64,000 bases of DNA from Hyphomicrobium sp. (GCA_019751875.1 JAIEMV010000003.1:62001-126000), one strand, 5' to 3'. Shown: positions 8,173-17,776, counted from the first letter of the stretch. Numbers and translations: made by a program. Notes: generated by a model not told the origin, from the sequence alone.

Positions 8173-9378
8173 CTAGCGGCTGAAGACACCTGCTGGATCG
8201 ATACGCGTGACCTTAAAAATCGCCGAGATGGCTGCGAAGATGCACATGCCGAGCGTGAGCAGGAACAGCGCGAAGGCGAGTTTGGGTGTCATGACGATGT
8301 TCAGCGTCGAGTTCTTCGTCGCGTTGATGAGCAACATCGTCAGGGTAAATCCGACGATGTAGCCGATGACGGCGGAGAGCACCGCCTGGATAAGAATGAC
8401 AGCATGGATGTAGCTGGCCGATGCACCGAGCGCGCGGAGCGTCGCGAATTCGTTCAAGTGGTCTTTGGTGCTCGAGTAGAGCGTCTGGGCAACGATGACG
8501 ACGCCGACGATAACACCGAGTGCGGCACCGGCAATGAGGGCAGCGCCGGCTGCGGTATTGAACATCCAGTAGTTGAGCGAGCGATCGCGAAATTCGGTGT
8601 GGGTGAGGATCTCGTTATCGGGCATGCGCTTCTGCAGGGCCGCCCGGACCTCTTCGATGTCAGCGCCCGGGGCCAGTTTCACAAGTTGATACGTCGCTTG
8701 TTCGGGAGCGGCGCCGATCAACTTGCGCGCGTTCGCGATGCTGGTGAACCCGTAGGGCAGGGTGGTGAATGAGCGAATGCCGCCGGTCAGCGCTGTGATC
8801 TGGACACGCTGCTGGTTGACTTCGGCGTGAGCGCCGATGCCGTCAATGCCAAGATCCTTCAGGTAGGACTTATCGACGGCCAATGCGTTCGGCGCGCGCA
8901 GTTCCGCCGGGCTGCCTTCGACAATGTTCCAAGGCTCTACGCCGCGTTGCGTATCAAGGCCGACAAGAATGAAGGCCTTCTTGCCGCCGCTCGGCTTGCG
9001 CCAGCTGGCAAAACTGACGACCATTTCCTGGACGTCCTGCACTCCGGGTGTAGAAAGCACGTTGTACTTCTCGCGGCCCGTGAGAAGCGACGGATCGTCG
9101 AAAGACTTGGTGCCGAACGGAACCACCCAGAGGTCGGCGGGGGTCTTGTCGATGACGGTGGCGATCTTCTGTTCCGACCCGATGTAGAGACCGCACTGCA
9201 CGGCCACGAGAATGAGCGAGAACACGATGCCGACGAGCGTGACGACGAGGCTCAGACGATCGTGGAAGAGGTTTCGGTAGGCGAGCTTGGGCGCCATCTT
9301 GATGGTCTTTGGCGAGAGTTCGCCGATGACGGGGCCTGCCAGGGTCGGGTCGTTCAGGGGAGGAGATTCGCCGGCCAT
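8173..9378 (-). CDS. ABC transporter permease, FtsX/DevC-like
   Basis: The 401-residue inner-membrane protein has one N-terminal membrane segment (about residues 43-62), a large periplasmic domain, and three C-terminal segments with the FtsX-type motif HLNEFATLRALGAS. The opening (APKLAYRNLFHDRLSLVVTLVGI) resembles DevC-type permeases that act with a DevA ATPase and a DevB adaptor. Neither partner is adjacent, so it is an orphan here; the MacAB-type set at 35.6-39.1 kb has its own permease. A 14-codon remnant of a paralogue lies just beyond its stop. The upstream gene on the same strand is a secreted protein 58 bases away. Confidence 0.85.
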   Translation of the reverse strand: MAGESPPLNDPTLAGPVIGELSPKTIKMAPKLAYRNLFHDRLSLVVTLVGIVFSLILVAVQCGLYIGSEQKIATVIDKTPADLWVVPFGTKSFDDPSLLTGREKYNVLSTPGVQDVQEMVVSFASWRKPSGGKKAFILVGLDTQRGVEPWNIVEGSPAELRAPNALAVDKSYLKDLGIDGIGAHAEVNQQRVQITALTGGIRSFTTLPYGFTSIANARKLIGAAPEQATYQLVKLAPGADIEEVRAALQKRMPDNEILTHTEFRDRSLNYWMFNTAAGAALIAGAALGVIVGVVIVAQTLYSSTKDHLNEFATLRALGASASYIHAVILIQAVLSAVIGYIVGFTLTMLLINATKNSTLNIVMTPKLAFALFLLTLGMCIFAAISAIFKVTRIDPAGVFSR

Positions 9379-9436
9379 AGGTTTGTTCCGTTCAATCCGC
9401 GTCGCTTCTGTTATGCCGCGAGTCTTATGCCGATGC

Positions 9437-9988
9437 TCAATCGCAGGCGACTGTAACCGTCACGCCGACTGCGGGGATAAACTTGCGGCACGTCGCGGGG
9501 CCTTGGGTAGCGGCAACCTTGGGAGATGGTTTGGCTGTCGGTGCGGTGGCTTCCGTTCGGGTCGAATCTCCGTCCCGGGCGACGATTGTATCGGTCGGGG
9601 CGAGAATGCGGACCGTTTCGGGGCGGGGCAGGTTGTCTATGGCCAGCGTACGGCCGAGAAGGCCGGGAGCGGCATTTTCGTCGGTGGTCAGCGCTGTCGC
9701 CTTGACGGCGTTCGACGGGGCGCTATGGCGGACCTGAACGACCTGGCGAGCGGGTTTGGATCGCCTGCGTTCGGCTGCTACCGGGGCGCGTTTGGCGTCG
9801 TAGATCTTAGGCTTGGCGGTGGCATAGCCGCTGCCGCCGCCGTAACCGGGCGTAGGTGTGGCGACGAATGTCCCCAGGGGACCACCGAAGTTGAGGCGCA
9901 CGCCCCCGCCGGCATGAGCTGGCTGGCCAAGTGCGAGGATGGCTGAGGCGAGCGCGAGGGCGGTGAGAACGGTGTGGCGGCGGGTCAT
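9437..9988 (-). CDS. Secreted protein of unknown function
   Basis: I do not recognise a family. The 183-residue protein starts with a clear signal peptide (MTRRHTVLTALALASAILAL, cleavage likely after AHA). A Gly-rich stretch, a basic stretch (ERRRSKPARQ) and a long low-complexity region follow. The C-terminus has two cysteines that could form a disulfide. I chose the ATG at 9988 because GGAG lies seven bases upstream; a TTG at 10000 would extend the frame. It is on the same strand as the permease and may be co-transcribed with it. Confidence 0.65.
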   Translation of the reverse strand: MTRRHTVLTALALASAILALGQPAHAGGGVRLNFGGPLGTFVATPTPGYGGGSGYATAKPKIYDAKRAPVAAERRRSKPARQVVQVRHSAPSNAVKATALTTDENAAPGLLGRTLAIDNLPRPETVRILAPTDTIVARDGDSTRTEATAPTAKPSPKVAATQGPATCRKFIPAVGVTVTVACD

Positions 9989-10199
9989 GGCGGGCTCCAA
10001 CGGTGCATCGGCGGCGTTTGTTGGGTGCAGAGTGCGCCATGGGCCTCAAGTTCGCTGTTACCACAGGAACACGGCGGAAAACCCGGTTCGGGTCCATCTC
10101 ATCATTGAAAAATCTCGGATAAGGCCGACCTCGCAATCCCGCCGAACATTGCTATATTGCGGAGATGCACCCGAGGCCTTGAACCTGGATCTGCCGCAG

Positions 10200-10601
10200 A
10201 TGACTGAACTCGCCCCCACCCCCGTTCGCCGCGCGCGCCCGCAGGTGCTGTCGCTGACGCCCGCCGCCGCGGATCGCATCCGCTCGCTCATGGCTTCCAA
10301 GGGCGACGGCATCGCCGGTCTCAAGATCGGCGTGAAGAAGGGCGGCTGCGCCGGAATGGAATATACCATGACCTGGGCGAGCGAGGTCGGTCGGCTGGAC
10401 GAGGTGATCGAGGTGGATGGCGCCCGCGTCATCATCGACCCGGCGGCGATCCTGTATCTCATCGGCACGGAGATGGACTTCAAGACCGACAAGCTAGCGA
10501 GCCAGTTCGTGTTCAACAACCCGAACCAGAAGAGCGCTTGCGGCTGCGGTGAGAGCGTGCAGCTCGAGCCGGCGACGGGCGCGGCAGTCGCACAAGACTG
10601 A
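10200..10601 (+). CDS. sufA: A-type Fe-S carrier protein, SufA/IscA-like
   Basis: The 133-residue protein belongs to the HesB/IscA family, which receives assembled clusters from SufBCD and passes them to target proteins. The three conserved cysteines are present: one in GGCAGMEY (about residue 44) and two in SACGCGESV near the C-terminus. The ATG at 10200 gives the usual family N-terminus after about 20 extra residues. It is separated from the main suf operon by about 2.8 kb holding three unrelated genes, two of them on the other strand, so it must have its own promoter. Confidence 0.92.
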   Translation: MTELAPTPVRRARPQVLSLTPAAADRIRSLMASKGDGIAGLKIGVKKGGCAGMEYTMTWASEVGRLDEVIEVDGARVIIDPAAILYLIGTEMDFKTDKLASQFVFNNPNQKSACGCGESVQLEPATGAAVAQD

Positions 10602-10610
10602 CCGAACGTC

Positions 10611-11066
10611 TCAGCCGTCGTTGGCGATCGATCCGGGTGCGGTCGCCATCAGGTATGCGATGGCTGCCGACCAAAATTTGGCTTCGCTTTCCGCGCGTGC
10701 CCTCTCCGCCGTAAAGGCGTCGATCCAATTCGGGAGCATTTGCGGAGAGGCTTGCGCGATAGCGCCAAGATCAACGTGCGATTTCAAGAGAACGGCGCGG
10801 GCGAGGTGGATTAGTTCGGCGACATCCGCATCGGGTAGCCGGACCGGTTCGGTGACCCGATGCTCGCGGGGTAATGCCGATGCATCGTCGGGGGGATCGG
10901 CTAATGGATACTTTGCCAGCATGGCGGGTACACCAGTTACGCACCGGGCGGCTGCGGCGACCTCGCCGCTGTACTCAAAACCGTCCGTACCAATGCAGAA
11001 TAGCGAAAGTTGAGGAAAAGGGCTGTAGCGTGCCCGACTTCTCCACAGAGTTTGCTTGTCCGGCAC
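10611..11066 (-). CDS. Hypothetical protein
   Basis: I do not recognise this 151-residue protein. It has no signal peptide or membrane segment. The C-terminal 90 residues are mostly helical (VAELIHLARAVLLKSH, DAFTAERARAESEAKF) and look like a genuine protein. The likely start is a GTG without a clear ribosome binding site, so the N-terminus is uncertain. It converges with sufA, ten bases apart. Confidence 0.4.
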   Translation of the reverse strand: MPDKQTLWRSRARYSPFPQLSLFCIGTDGFEYSGEVAAAARCVTGVPAMLAKYPLADPPDDASALPREHRVTEPVRLPDADVAELIHLARAVLLKSHVDLGAIAQASPQMLPNWIDAFTAERARAESEAKFWSAAIAYLMATAPGSIANDG

Positions 11067-11142
11067 GGATTAATGATAGCCGCGCGGTTCTGAAGAACTG
11101 CGCGGCTTCGTGGTTGCGGACGCATGCTTGCAAGTGGGGCGT

Positions 11143-12903
<1,761 letters not shown>

Positions 12904-13117
12904 AAAAGTCGTACTCCGGATGCGTCATTGATCCACGCGTGCGTTACCTCGCGCCACCTCACATGGCACGAGTGCTCGCGGTCGAACGAAGCGCAGGGGG
13001 AATGCCAGAAATCAGGCTAAAAGCCGGGTCGTCAAAAAGAAGCTCGAAATGGATCAATGAATCGATCCCCTGCGCTCGAGCGTGATGCTTGCTGACACAA
13101 GCTGGAGGGGAAAGCAA

Positions 13118-13160
13118 GGAAAACGGCCCGAAGCGGAGGCGGTGCATCGTCGCTTCGGGC
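13118..13160 (-). terminator. Rho-independent terminator after parE; rest of the 300-base gap empty
   Basis: GCCCGAAGCG (13126-13135) and CGCTTCGGGC (13151-13160) form a perfect 10-bp stem with a 15-base loop. On the minus strand it is followed by GTTTTCC. It lies about 45 bases beyond the parE stop. In the rest of the gap 12904-13203, between helicase and parE, I see no gene or other site. Confidence 0.7.
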
Positions 13161-13203
13161 TGATCCGTAGCCGGAATGCCGCGGGCGGTGGTTAAGAGCG
13201 GCG

Positions 13204-15213
13204 TCAGATATCCAAATCCTTGGCGAAGGCGGCGCGGTCCTGGATGAAGCGGAAGCGGGCTTCGGGCTTGGAGCCCATGAGGGCGCTGACCGTGTCGCCG
13301 AGCGTGAGCTTGTCGCCTTCGGCGATCTCGACTCTCAGCATCATGCGCTTCTTCGGATCCATGGTGGTGGACTTCAGATCCTTGAAGTCCATTTCGCCGA
13401 GCCCTTTGAAGCGCGTGACTTCCGGCTTCTTGCCCTTGAACTGCGTGGCGATGAGGTCGTCGCGTTCCTTTTCGGTGCGGGCGTAGGCGACATCGGCCTT
13501 GTGCGCGATCTTGTAGAGCGGCGGCACGGCGAGATAGAGATGGCCGTTCTCGATGAGCGCCGGCATTTCCTGATAGAAGAACGTGATAAGCAACGATGCG
13601 ATGTGGGCGCCGTCGACGTCCGCGTCGGTCATCACGATGACGCGCTCGTAACGCAGGTCTTCGTCGCGATACCTGGTTCCGGTGCCCACGCCGAGGGCGA
13701 GCAGCAGGTTCGATAGCGCTTCGTTCTGCGCGAGCTTGGCAGACGTGGCGTTGGCGACGTTGAGGATCTTGCCGCGGAGCGGATAGATCGCCTGCGTTTC
13801 GCGATCGCGCGCGGACTTGGCGGAGCCGCCGGCCGAGTCGCCTTCGACGATGAAGATCTCCGTGCCGGCGGCCTGCTGGATGGAACAGTCGGCGAGCTTG
13901 CCGGGAAGGCGGAGTTTGCGCGTGGCGGACTGGCGCGAGACTTCCTTCTCGCGGCGGCGCTTCAGGCGTTCGTCGGCTTGTTCGATGACCCATTCGAGCA
14001 GGCGCGTGCCTTGCTGCGGGCTGTCGGTGAGCCAGTGATCGAAGGCGTCCTTGACGGCGTTCTCGACGATGCGGCCGGCTTCGACGGTGGCCAGCTTGTC
14101 TTTCGTCTGGCCCTGGAATTCAGGTTCGCGAATGAAGACGGAGAGCATGGCGGCGGCCGTCCCCATCACGTCGTCGGCGGTGATCTGCGGGGCTTTTCTA
14201 TTGCCAACGCGCTCGCCGAATTCGCGCAACGCCTTCGACAGTGCGGAGCGGAAGCCGTTCTCGTGCGTGCCGCCTTCGCCGGTGGGAATCGTGTTGCAGT
14301 AGGAGCGGCAGAAGCCGTCCTCGTCGGAAATCCAGGCGACGGCCCATTCGACGGAGCCGTGCTTGCCTTCCTTTTCAATGCCGCCCGCGAAAATGTCCTT
14401 GGTCACGTAGGTGCGGCCGGCGATTTCGGAGGCAAGATAATCCTTCAAGCCGCCGGGGAAGTGGAAGACGGCCTCGGCGGGGGTGTCGTCCTTGATGAGG
14501 GAAGGATCGCAGGACCAGCGGATCTCGACGCCGCCGAACAAATAAGCTTTCGACCGCGCCATCTTCATCAGGCGGGCCGGTTTGAAGTGCGCGCCCTTGC
14601 CGAAAATCTTTTCGTCCGGTTTGAAGCGGACTTTGGTGCCACGGCGGTTGTGGATGGCGCCCAGCTTTTCCAGTTTGGTCGTGGGCGTGCCGCGCGAGAA
14701 CACCATGCGATAGAGCTGCTGGCCGCGAGCGACTTCGACTTCGCAGATTTCCGACAACGCATTCACCACCGAGACGCCCACACCGTGGAGGCCCCCCGAG
14801 GTCGCGTACGCCTTGCCGTCGAACTTGCCGCCGGCGTGGAGCGTGCACATGATGACTTCGAGCGCGCTCTTCTTAGGATACTTCGGGTGCGGGTCGACGG
14901 GGATACCACGACCGTTGTCCGTGACGGACAGGAAGCCGTCGGCGTCAAGGCGGACTTCGATGAAGGACGCGTGACCGGCAACGGCCTCGTCCATCGAGTT
15001 GTCGATGACTTCGGCGAAGAGATGGTGCAGCGCCTTCTCGTCCGTGCCGCCAATGTACATGCCGGGGCGGCGGCGCACGGGTTCGAGACCTTCGAGGACC
15101 TCGATGTCGGCGGCCGTATAGTTGTCGGAGGCGTCACCCGATTTGCGGCGGGCGGCTTTGTCGTTCATGGTTCTATCCAGGTCGGCGAAGAGATCGCTTT
15201 GTAAGCGGGTCAT
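13204..15213 (-). CDS. parE: DNA topoisomerase IV subunit B
   Basis: ParE is the ATPase subunit of topoisomerase IV, which unlinks daughter chromosomes together with ParC. The GHKL ATPase domain has EVIDNSMDEAVAG, VTDNGRGIPVD and GGLHGVGVSVVNALS (residues 75-160). The TOPRIM domain has EGDSAGGSA and the DADVDGAHI metal-binding motif. The 669-residue length and the RRRPGMYIGGTDEKALHHL opening fit alphaproteobacterial ParE better than GyrB, but the two are close relatives. I chose the ATG at 15213 because GGGAGAGG lies directly upstream. parC is not in the window. Confidence 0.9.
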   Translation of the reverse strand: MTRLQSDLFADLDRTMNDKAARRKSGDASDNYTAADIEVLEGLEPVRRRPGMYIGGTDEKALHHLFAEVIDNSMDEAVAGHASFIEVRLDADGFLSVTDNGRGIPVDPHPKYPKKSALEVIMCTLHAGGKFDGKAYATSGGLHGVGVSVVNALSEICEVEVARGQQLYRMVFSRGTPTTKLEKLGAIHNRRGTKVRFKPDEKIFGKGAHFKPARLMKMARSKAYLFGGVEIRWSCDPSLIKDDTPAEAVFHFPGGLKDYLASEIAGRTYVTKDIFAGGIEKEGKHGSVEWAVAWISDEDGFCRSYCNTIPTGEGGTHENGFRSALSKALREFGERVGNRKAPQITADDVMGTAAAMLSVFIREPEFQGQTKDKLATVEAGRIVENAVKDAFDHWLTDSPQQGTRLLEWVIEQADERLKRRREKEVSRQSATRKLRLPGKLADCSIQQAAGTEIFIVEGDSAGGSAKSARDRETQAIYPLRGKILNVANATSAKLAQNEALSNLLLALGVGTGTRYRDEDLRYERVIVMTDADVDGAHIASLLITFFYQEMPALIENGHLYLAVPPLYKIAHKADVAYARTEKERDDLIATQFKGKKPEVTRFKGLGEMDFKDLKSTTMDPKKRMMLRVEIAEGDKLTLGDTVSALMGSKPEARFRFIQDRAAFAKDLDI

Positions 15214-15392
15214 GCGCGCCTCTCCCGTCTTCGTGCGAAGAGTGGTCCGGCCCGGCGGCGGACGCAAACAGGGGGCGCGCGAGCCCGAATCTGAAACGTG
15301 AAGATCGGAGCGTCAGGTCGCACGGATGGCTGCCATGATCAAGCAGCGCCAGGGCCACACCCTCGATCGGTCGCGTTCTCGGCATAGCGCAA

Positions 15393-16157
15393 TCAAGGAC
15401 TTATCAGCATCCAGTGGTTCAAGCCCAGTAACAGAACCAACAGGATTGCGAGCCGGTAGAGACGGATATGGAAGCCGCGCTGGCCGATATAATCGCCCAG
15501 GGCGTAACCCGCGGCGAGGATGATGGCGAAAAGGTATTTGACGGTTTCACGGCCGCCGCCGCCATAGTTTGCTGACGAGGGGGCGGGGTCGGGGCCGAGC
15601 AGCAACACGATGGCAAAGACGCCCATGATGGCGAGGCTCGGCCATGTCACCCCCGTGAACGGGGACCAGCGCGGGGCGAGTGGTGTGCCTGATAGGATGG
15701 CAGACACGCGCGCTCCGATGCCGATCAGCGCGAGGAAGCCGGCGAGCGCGATGGCGGCCTGGAGCTGGGAGTGGGGGTAGAAGCCGAGATCGTCATAGTG
15801 GGACAGCCAGAAGTTGGAGTTCAGGGTCATCCACGATCCTAGTGCGTCCAGGAACGGTGGGGACATTCGAACGTGCCAGGCAAGCTGCGCGAGAACAGTG
15901 AGAGCGGCGCCTGTCATGCCGACAAGCACGATTGCTTCGCGCATCAGCCAGCCAAACAGCGTCTGGTCCGAAGGTGCGACGGACTTCTGTGGCGCAGGTT
16001 TCGCCGCCGTTGGTGCTGGAGACGGGGGAACCGCGGAACGTCTGCTGGGCGCGGGCTTCGGTTTAGGGATCGGCGATGTCGTGCGCCCGAACGGCCACCA
16101 TTTCGACTGGTAGCGCTGAACGGTGGGCGGGCGATTGCCAAGATCAATGGGGGGCAT
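15393..16157 (-). CDS. Membrane protein of unknown function
   Basis: I do not recognise a family. The 254-residue protein has a Pro/Ala/Lys-rich cytoplasmic N-terminus (to about residue 70) and then about five or six hydrophobic segments (LVGMTGAALTVLAQLAW, AAIALAGFLALIGIGA, LAIMGVFAIVLLLG, YLFAIILAAGYALG, LAILLVLLLGL). The ATG at 16157 starts ten bases after the stop of the small membrane gene upstream on the same strand, so the two are probably co-transcribed. A longer frame that starts at 16271 would overlap that gene and is less likely. Confidence 0.7.
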   Translation of the reverse strand: MPPIDLGNRPPTVQRYQSKWWPFGRTTSPIPKPKPAPSRRSAVPPSPAPTAAKPAPQKSVAPSDQTLFGWLMREAIVLVGMTGAALTVLAQLAWHVRMSPPFLDALGSWMTLNSNFWLSHYDDLGFYPHSQLQAAIALAGFLALIGIGARVSAILSGTPLAPRWSPFTGVTWPSLAIMGVFAIVLLLGPDPAPSSANYGGGGRETVKYLFAIILAAGYALGDYIGQRGFHIRLYRLAILLVLLLGLNHWMLISP

Positions 16158-16167
16158 GGCTGCCGGA

Positions 16168-16377
16168 TCACAAGGCCCGGCGCAGGGCGAACGCGAGAAT
16201 GCCCGCGACTGCGCCGATGCAGGCGGCGGAGAGGACATCGAGGAGCACGACGTCTTCAAGCGTCGCGTCACCCCAGGTCGTGCTGGTCACCGTATAGACG
16301 ATGCCGATGACGGCGCCGAGCGTGCCGGCATAGGCGGCTTCTTCAGATGAGAGGTTCATGGAGGCCACGCGGTTCAT
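16168..16377 (-). CDS. Small membrane protein
   Basis: This 69-residue protein (63 if the second Met is used) has two hydrophobic segments, around AYAGTLGAVIGIVYTVTS and LLDVLSAACIGAVAGILAFAL, separated by an acidic linker. I do not recognise a family. It is the first gene of a probable two-gene unit with the larger membrane protein that begins 11 bases downstream. The reading frame is short but hydrophobic and well formed, which argues that it is real. Confidence 0.6.
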   Translation of the reverse strand: MNRVASMNLSSEEAAYAGTLGAVIGIVYTVTSTTWGDATLEDVVLLDVLSAACIGAVAGILAFALRRAL

Positions 16378-16434
16378 TCGATCCGGATCATGTTGTCTGG
16401 TGGCCGCCGTGGCTGCAAGGGAATTGGTGTGGTG

Positions 16435-16692
16435 CTAAAGCACGCGCAGGGTGCCGGTGCGGCCTTCGACACTGTACTGGGCCTCAAACGGACGGTCTTT
16501 GTGGGGGCCAGTGGTGACGCGGCCGTTGAGTTTGAAAGTGAAGCCGTCGCTCTGTTCCTCGATGCGATCGATCCGGGCATCGACGGCATCGTTCTCGAGC
16601 CGGAAATGGACTTCCTGGCGATCGGGGTAGGCGACGGCCCACTGCAGGGCGGGTTTGTCGGGACCGTCGGTGATCTGCATTTCGTTTGCCAT
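16435..16692 (-). CDS. Small soluble protein of unknown function
   Basis: The 85-residue protein has no membrane segment or signal. It looks like a compact beta-rich domain (KPALQWAVAYPDRQEVHF, then RPFEAQYSVEGRTGTLRVL). I do not recognise a family. I chose the ATG at 16692 (MANEMQITDG), with AGGCGG upstream. The open frame continues to 16905, but those extra codons read through the hairpin repeats at 16767-16856 and are very unlikely to be translated. Confidence 0.6.
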   Translation of the reverse strand: MANEMQITDGPDKPALQWAVAYPDRQEVHFRLENDAVDARIDRIEEQSDGFTFKLNGRVTTGPHKDRPFEAQYSVEGRTGTLRVL

Positions 16693-16766
16693 GTCGAACC
16701 GCCTGCTTGCGTTCATGAGATCGGGTCCAACGCCTGCGTCGGCTTCGCGTTCCGGAAGTTTTGTTC

Positions 16767-16814
16767 GCGCCGTGTGACTAGTTTTTATTTGCGCCGTGCG
16801 ACTGGTTTTTATTT
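16767..16814 (+). repeat. Two tandem half-units of hairpin repeat, family B
   Basis: The 24-base unit GCGCCGTG-T/C-GACT-A/G-GTTTTTATTT occurs twice (16767-16790 and 16791-16814). It runs directly into the full hairpin at 16815. Each unit is the left arm of the hairpin plus GACT and a T-rich linker, with no right arm. Confidence 0.85.
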
Positions 16815-16856
16815 GCGCCGTGCGACTCCCCCATCGGGGAGCCGGCCGCACGGCGC
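16815..16856 (+). repeat. GA/CCGGCC hairpin repeat, family B, copy 1
   Basis: The outer stem is GCGCCGTGC (16815-16823) with GCACGGCGC (16848-16856), nine perfect pairs. The inner hairpin is CTCCCC-CATC-GGGGAG (16826-16841). GA (16824-16825) lies opposite CCGGCC (16842-16847). The outer stem differs completely from that of family A, whereas the core is the same. Confidence 0.85.
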
Positions 16857-16869
16857 GCTCGTTTAGTTT

Positions 16870-16910
16870 GCGCCGTGCGACTCCCCTACAGGGAGCCGGC
16901 CGCACGGCGC
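16870..16910 (+). repeat. GA/CCGGCC hairpin repeat, family B, copy 2
   Basis: The outer stem GCGCCGTGC / GCACGGCGC is identical to copy 1. The inner hairpin is CTCCC-CTACA-GGGAG, one pair shorter, and GA again faces CCGGCC. The loop has changed but the stem remains paired. Confidence 0.85.
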
Positions 16911-16911
16911 T

Positions 16912-16924
16912 GGCCGCACGGCGC
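16912..16924 (+). repeat. Right-half copy of hairpin repeat, family B
   Basis: GGCCGCACGGCGC repeats the last 13 bases of the preceding hairpin after a single T. It has no left arm. Confidence 0.7.
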
Positions 16925-17019
16925 GGTTAGGTGCCGGCTGCCGCGCGGCGGAGTCGGTTGGAGAAAACATAACGAGGCGGCGGGGCGCAGCGGCGCTGCG
17001 GTCTTCCGCGTGGATATCT

Positions 17020-17290
17020 AGAATGGTGGCGCCGTGGCGCCCCGCCTTACGGGCTTCAGTCTGGGCTCGCTCTTACCCCAGCTTACTGTTTCCCCTTTTC
17101 ACCGGCACATCATCCGGGACCCATCCTTACGGCGGGCAGTTGAAATCGACGCCGGAAGGGTTGGCTGCGTCGCCGCTTTGTCCTTCCGCGCCCGTCCCCG
17201 CATCGCGCTGTTCGAACGCCTCCGGACAGCGCCCTCGAGTGATGCAGGTGAGGGAAGGATACGGGAGGGCCGAGGAGGCGGGGATAATGT
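17020..17290. other. Gene-free, possibly structured region
   Basis: The stretch from 16693 to 17294 holds the family B repeats and then this segment. The segment is rich in local complementarity: CTGGG / CCCAG at 17061-17065 and 17077-17081, CCCG / CGGG at 17041-17053, and GGCGCC twice near 17028-17041. A 91-codon frame runs on the plus strand from a start at 17023, but its Pro/Ser-rich product has no recognisable domain. The region could be a structured RNA, a decayed repeat or nothing. I could not assign a strand or a family. Confidence 0.25.
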
Positions 17291-17294
17291 TTTT

Positions 17295-17675
17295 TTAGTC
17301 TTCGCTCAGATGCTTCAGCGTTTCCGCGTTCTGTTCCCAGTTGCGGCCGTCGAAGGGTTCAACGGTGAGCTTTGGGATGGGCGTATCGAGACAGCGGACG
17401 TTGATGTCGATGCCGTCTGGATTCGAGCGCGGGATGTAGAAGGGTTTCATGCCGCAGGTTGCGCAAAACAGGTGCTTGGCGACGCCGGTGTTGAAGGTGT
17501 AGCGGGTGAGATTGTCATCGCCGGTGAGCAGACGGAACTTCGACTTCGGAACGATGAGATGCAGGAAGCCGGCCTTGGAGCAGATCGAGCAGTTGCAATC
17601 CTGCGCGATGATCGTCTCGGGCGCTTCCACCTCAAAGGTGACGGTGCGGCAGTGGCAGCTTCCTTGATAGAGCAT
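17295..17675 (-). CDS. GFA/CENP-V family zinc protein
   Basis: The 126-residue protein belongs to the glutathione-dependent formaldehyde-activating enzyme (GFA) fold family. The zinc ligands are visible: CHC in GSCHCRTVTFEV (residues 7-9), CNCSIC (about residues 27-32) and CATCG (about residues 71-75). Members bind zinc and, in a few cases, glutathione; most have no proven activity, so formaldehyde metabolism should not be assumed. It is monocistronic, with a family B hairpin repeat 5' of it. Confidence 0.88.
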   Translation of the reverse strand: MLYQGSCHCRTVTFEVEAPETIIAQDCNCSICSKAGFLHLIVPKSKFRLLTGDDNLTRYTFNTGVAKHLFCATCGMKPFYIPRSNPDGIDINVRCLDTPIPKLTVEPFDGRNWEQNAETLKHLSED

Positions 17676-17712
17676 CGGGGTTTTCTTTGTTACGCCGTGG
17701 AAGGTTCTTTTT

Positions 17713-17733
17713 GCGCCGTGCGAGTTCTTTGTT
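17713..17733 (+). repeat. Half-unit of hairpin repeat, family B
   Basis: GCGCCGTGCGA plus the linker GTTCTTTGTT immediately precedes the full hairpin at 17734. A more diverged unit (ACGCCGTGG with a T-rich linker) precedes it from 17692. The arrangement matches that at 16767-16814, although the linker sequence differs. Confidence 0.75.
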
Positions 17734-17774
17734 GCGCCGTGCGACTCCCCTATCGGGGAGCCGGCCGCACGGCG
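17734..17774 (+). repeat. GA/CCGGCC hairpin repeat, family B, copy 3
   Basis: The left arm is GCGCCGTGC (17734-17742). The inner hairpin CTCCCC-TATC-GGGGAG, GA opposite CCGGCC, and the right arm GCACGGCG give eight outer pairs. It ends two bases before the stop codon (17777-17779) of the small membrane protein gene, on whose transcript it would form a 3' hairpin. Confidence 0.85.
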
Positions 17775-17776
17775 GA

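Noticed and set aside
12959-13993. A 344-codon minus-strand frame inside and after parE
   Set aside because: It is an out-of-frame shadow of parE that runs through the terminator; Arg/His-rich and without a domain.
16693-16905. N-terminal extension of the small gene that ends at 16435
   Set aside because: The added codons translate the hairpin repeats; repeated peptides such as RTAQIKTS come from the repeat, not from a protein.
17020-17290. RNase P RNA or cobalamin riboswitch
   Set aside because: The minus strand has a GGTAAGAGC-like stretch, but the conserved GAGGAAAGTCC of RNase P RNA and a convincing B12 box are both missing.
17023-17298. A 91-codon plus-strand frame
   Set aside because: No recognisable domain, Pro/Ser-rich product and no clear ribosome binding site; kept only as part of the unexplained region.
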